17,765 nt of DNA, taken from positions 1-17,765 of the forward strand of contig JADLBT010000460.1 in NCBI GenBank assembly GCA_020847555.1. Direction: 5' to 3'. Within the stretch, counting starts at the first letter, position 1. Every line of letters starts with the position of its first letter. The notes beneath the pieces are model-generated. The model saw only the letters and a list, made by a program, of their open reading frames with translations, searched no databases and was not told where the DNA came from. The DNA is from Gemmataceae bacterium (GTDB lineage: Bacteria; Planctomycetota; Planctomycetia; Gemmatales; Gemmataceae). Both the position numbers and the translations under genes were made by a program. Below are positions 15,433 through 17,765 of this stretch, piece after piece.

Positions 15433-16108
15433 CCAGCGCTGCCCCCTCCGATTCAGTATAGGAGGGCATGTAGCGGGGGGGTAACATCGCCTTTATCTCG
15501 GCGAAGATGCGGCTGGTGAGTTCGCTCACCTGTCCTTCGGTAGGCCGCCGCGTCGCCGTTACCGCTATCGGCCTGCCCACCCTAACCGAGATGCGCGGCC
15601 GCCGCAGCAGCTGCAGCGGACGGCTCAGCTGCTCCGTCCCGACGATCGCGCAGGGCAGGACAGTGGCGCCCGTGCGCAGGGCGATCACGGCGGTGCCAGG
15701 GTGCGGCTCCCCGACATAACCTGTACGGCTGCGCGTCCCCTCCGGGAACATGCCCAGCACGCCACCGCGCTTCAGCACCCGTTCGGCACGCAACATCGCC
15801 GGCAGGTCGGCTTCAAAGCGCCGGACGGGGAAGGCGCCAAAGAGACGCGCGACCATGCCCGTCGCCCCGCGGAAGAGCTCGGCCTTCGCCATGTAAACCA
15901 CCCGGCGACGGGCGAGACCCGCCCCGAGAATCGGCGGGTCCGCGTTCGAAAGGTGGTTCGACACCACGATCACCGCGCCCGTGGCCGGCAGATTCGCCCG
16001 TCCCTCTGCCTTCCAGCGCCCCGCGACAACGAGGACCAGGCGCGATAGGGTGACGCACCCCCAGTAGAACGGCGGAATCCAGGTCTCGACCCTCAGGAGG
16101 CGACGCAT
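15407..16108 (-). CDS. plsC: 1-acyl-sn-glycerol-3-phosphate acyltransferase (PlsC family)
   Basis: Membrane-associated enzyme that adds the second acyl chain to lysophosphatidic acid to give phosphatidic acid. From the ATG at 16108 it has 233 residues, the usual size. The catalytic motif NHLSNAD has His52 and Asp57, and FPEGTRS contains Glu123 and Gly124 for the glycerol phosphate. A hydrophobic N-terminus (IPPFYWGCVTLSRLVLVVAG) likely holds it to the inner leaflet. I rejected the longer frame to 16279, since that part is Arg-rich out-of-frame cmk sequence. The start overlaps the cmk stop by 16 bp and its end overlaps ispH, so it is internal to a coupled operon. Family members vary in acyl donor and acceptor, so the exact substrate is inferred. 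Confidence 0.92.
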   Translation of the reverse strand: MRRLLRVETWIPPFYWGCVTLSRLVLVVAGRWKAEGRANLPATGAVIVVSNHLSNADPPILGAGLARRRVVYMAKAELFRGATGMVARLFGAFPVRRFEADLPAMLRAERVLKRGGVLGMFPEGTRSRTGYVGEPHPGTAVIALRTGATVLPCAIVGTEQLSRPLQLLRRPRISVRVGRPIAVTATRRPTEGQVSELTSRIFAEIKAMLPPRYMPSYTESEGAALDGSDPAGD

Positions 16109-16767
16109 CGCACAAGCTCGATGGCCCGACGGACGACCTCGTCCAGGCTCATGCTGGTCGTGTCCAGCACCACGGCGTCGTCGGCCGCGCGCAGAGGGCT
16201 CGCCGCTCGTGTCGTGTCCCTCGCGTCCCTTCCGCTGACGTGGCGATGGGACTCGTCGGGGTGATGGCCGCCTTCCCATTCGCCCGCCTGCGCGCGGCGG
16301 CGGCTGGCCCGCTCCTCCGCGGACGCGGTTAGAAAGAGCTTGAGCGGCGCCTGCGGCAGCACCACGGTGCCGACGTCGCGACCGGCTAGAATCGCGGGGC
16401 CCCGGCTTGCGAGCGCCTGCTGGCTGGCAACCATCGCCTCGCGTACCGCTGGGATCGCGCTGTACGCGCTCACGTGCTCTTCCACCTCCGGCCCTCGGAG
16501 GAGCGGTGTCACGTCCTCACCGTCCAGCAGGACGCGTGCTTCGTCGTCGAGGCGCACGTCCATCGCCATCGTATTGGCGAGCTGGGCGCAGCCCTGCGCG
16601 TCGTCCGCCGGGATGCCCCGGCGTAGTGCCGCCAGTGTGAACGCGCGGTACATCAGGCCGGTGTCGAGGAAGCTGTAGCCAAGCGCCCGCGCCAGCGCCT
16701 GCCCGACGCTCGTCTTACCCGACGCGGCCGGACCGTCGATCGCAATCGGGGAAGGCAGCACCCTCAT
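16093..16767 (-). CDS. cmk: Cytidylate kinase
   Basis: Phosphorylates CMP and dCMP with ATP in the cytoplasm, recycling nucleotides from RNA and phospholipid turnover. The 224-residue length is typical. The P-loop GPAASGKTS covers residues 12-20, followed by DTGLMYRA (35-42), the CMP-site GRDVGTVVLP, and the lid and C-terminal SPLRAADDAVVLDT. I chose the ATG at 16767 because the P-loop follows at the expected distance and the extra upstream residues are out-of-frame rluB sequence. A G-rich stretch lies upstream. The gap to the rluB stop is 26 bp and the gene overlaps plsC by 16 bp. An rluB-cmk-plsC-ispH run is a familiar bacterial arrangement. Confidence 0.95.
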   Translation of the reverse strand: MRVLPSPIAIDGPAASGKTSVGQALARALGYSFLDTGLMYRAFTLAALRRGIPADDAQGCAQLANTMAMDVRLDDEARVLLDGEDVTPLLRGPEVEEHVSAYSAIPAVREAMVASQQALASRGPAILAGRDVGTVVLPQAPLKLFLTASAEERASRRRAQAGEWEGGHHPDESHRHVSGRDARDTTRAASPLRAADDAVVLDTTSMSLDEVVRRAIELVRCVAS

Positions 16768-16793
16768 CGCCCCGCATCGTAGGAGATCAGCAG

Positions 16794-17579
16794 CTACGGC
16801 ACATCGGACGCGGCCCCCTGGCGGGCGGCGGCGGCTTTGCCCGCCGTGTACAGCGCCTCCACCTCGGCGTCGGTCAGCTCCCGGAATGCCCCGAGCCCGA
16901 GACCACCGAGGTGCAGCGGGCCGACGCGCACGCGGCGAAGAACCCGGACGCGTCTCCCCAGCGCCTCCATCATCCGGCGAATCTCGCGGTTTCGCCCCTG
17001 CCGCAACACCATCACCACCCACGCCGGCGCCGACGGTGGCTCTTCGCCCGCACGCGGCGCCGGCGCGCTGGCGACTGCCGCCGAAACGGCACGCAACCGC
17101 TCACCGTCCGACATGACGCCCCGGACCAGGCGCTGCAGGTCGGCTTTGGCAAGCGCAGCGTCAATGCCAACGAGATACTCCTTCTCCACCTCATACCGCG
17201 GATGAGTCAGGAGGCCGGTCAGGTGCCCGTCGTTCGTCAGCAGCAGCAGCCCTTCACTCTCCATGTCCAACCGCCCGACCGGATGCAGCTGCACGTCGCC
17301 GACGGGCACGAGGTCGAGCACTGTCTCTCGGCCATATTCGTCGCTCGCCGTTGCGACGAAGCCCGGCGGCTTGTTGAGCGCAAAGTAGCGGTATCGCTCC
17401 CGCCGGACGGGCACGCCGTCGACGGTGATCTCGTCGCTCTCCGCGTCGGCGCGCGCGCCCAGGGTCTGCTGGACCGCGCCGTTGACCGCGACCCGCCCGG
17501 CGAGGATCAGCTCCTCAGCGACCCGGCGGGACGCTACACCCGCGTTCGACAGGATCTTCTGCAGGCGCTCAACGGCCAC
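16794..17579 (-). CDS. rluB: RsuA/RluB-family rRNA pseudouridine synthase
   Basis: Converts a specific uridine to pseudouridine in rRNA; the RluB-like choice (23S) rests on the operon context and could be RsuA/RluE-like instead. The protein has 261 residues from the GTG at 17579, which has GGAGG at 17587-17591, 7 nt upstream. An N-terminal S4 RNA-binding domain (about 3-50; ERLQKILSNAGVASRR) is followed by NKPPG and the catalytic motif GRLDMESEGLLLLTNDG with Asp105, then RQGRNREIRRMMEALG, a family hallmark. The frame runs on to 17723, but that piece has no similarity and lies in another gene. The start overlaps the end of the upstream partial gene by 11 bp. Confidence 0.94.
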   Translation of the reverse strand: MAVERLQKILSNAGVASRRVAEELILAGRVAVNGAVQQTLGARADAESDEITVDGVPVRRERYRYFALNKPPGFVATASDEYGRETVLDLVPVGDVQLHPVGRLDMESEGLLLLTNDGHLTGLLTHPRYEVEKEYLVGIDAALAKADLQRLVRGVMSDGERLRAVSAAVASAPAPRAGEEPPSAPAWVVMVLRQGRNREIRRMMEALGRRVRVLRRVRVGPLHLGGLGLGAFRELTDAEVEALYTAGKAAAARQGAASDVP

Positions 17580-17765
17580 GCCGCGACCTCCGCAGCCGGC
17601 GCCAGGCCGGTTGGGCAGACAGCGCGACTGCGCCGCCCCCGGCCGCCCCGGCCGCCGCCGTGAGGAGCCAGGGGATGGGACTGTCGTTGTTCCCGCGGCG
17701 CACCTCGATTGGCACTCTCCCAACCGCGCTTCCGGTCGTTCCTGGGGCGGCGAACAGGTTCGGTG
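17569..17765 (-). CDS. C-terminal fragment of a membrane-anchored protein (truncated by the window edge)
   Basis: On the minus strand a frame is open from the right edge (first full codon at 17763) to a TGA at 17571-17569, 64 codons. It reads into a Gly/Ala-rich hydrophobic segment (WLLTAAAGAAGGGAVALSA) and ends with a basic tail rich in Arg, the look of a C-terminal membrane anchor with a cytoplasmic end. The stop lies 11 bp inside rluB, matching the overlapping style of this operon. The stretch before the anchor (VGRVPIEVRRGNNDSPIP) does not let me name the family. A D-alanyl-D-alanine carboxypeptidase is one candidate, since such genes often precede rluB and carry a C-terminal anchor, but this is a guess. 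Confidence 0.5.
   Translation of the reverse strand, partial: PNLFAAPGTTGSAVGRVPIEVRRGNNDSPIPWLLTAAAGAAGGGAVALSAQPAWRRLRRSRRGR

Noticed and set aside
16109..16279. Longer PlsC start within cmk
   Set aside because: The added residues are Arg/Gly-rich antisense-like frame of cmk, without similarity to acyltransferases.

Overview
The window is dense, high-GC bacterial chromosome with short intergenic gaps, overlapping stop/start codons and several GTG starts. A two-subunit class I fumarase, the MEP-pathway enzyme IspH, Hanks-type kinases with single-span anchors and Pro/Thr-rich linkers, and a multi-zinc-ribbon membrane protein together suggest a Chloroflexota-like organism. That is an inference from gene style; there is no rRNA or marker gene to prove it. 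I see no tRNA, rRNA, CRISPR array, insertion sequence or phage gene.

Layout from left to right. (1) Plus strand, 1-2376: a fumarate hydratase operon in which two different GNAT acetyltransferase genes sit between the alpha and beta subunit genes, with the last three genes joined by 4-bp start/stop overlaps. (2) Minus strand, 5709 to 2391: a copper-resistance operon csoR-copZ-copA. It has a visible promoter (TTGACA, 16 bp, TAGGAT) and a 17-bp inverted repeat over the -10 edge that looks like a CsoR operator. The CopA carries an extra C-terminal membrane span and a cupredoxin-like copper domain. (3) Minus strand, 11394 to 5731: a signalling cluster of Ser/Thr kinase, FHA membrane protein and Ser/Thr kinase. 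The two kinases are close paralogues, and both end in a related two-cysteine extracytoplasmic domain I cannot name. (4) Plus strand, 11556-13046, divergent from the kinases: a membrane protein with four N-terminal zinc ribbons, a run of AGAG repeats, a proline-rich linker, one membrane span and an outside domain. (5) Minus strand, 17765 to 13079: a tightly packed housekeeping operon, [C-terminus of an unidentified membrane-anchored protein]-rluB-cmk-plsC-ispH-radical SAM/DUF512 protein.

How the genes work together. The copper operon is a complete sense-chaperone-export unit, and the cupredoxin tail would place an acceptor for exported copper on the outer face of the same protein. The kinase-FHA-kinase cluster looks like a self-contained phosphothreonine signalling unit, in which the FHA domain would read autophosphorylated kinases and both kinases have outward-facing sensors. 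The zinc-ribbon protein shares their one-span architecture and may belong to the same envelope-signalling module. The right-hand operon joins pseudouridylation, CMP kinase, lysophosphatidate acylation and isoprenoid synthesis.

Most worth a second look: the CopA-cupredoxin fusion, the shared kinase sensor domain, the acetyltransferases inside the fumarase operon, the four-zinc-ribbon/AGAG protein, and the Cys-His-His metal site of CsoR.
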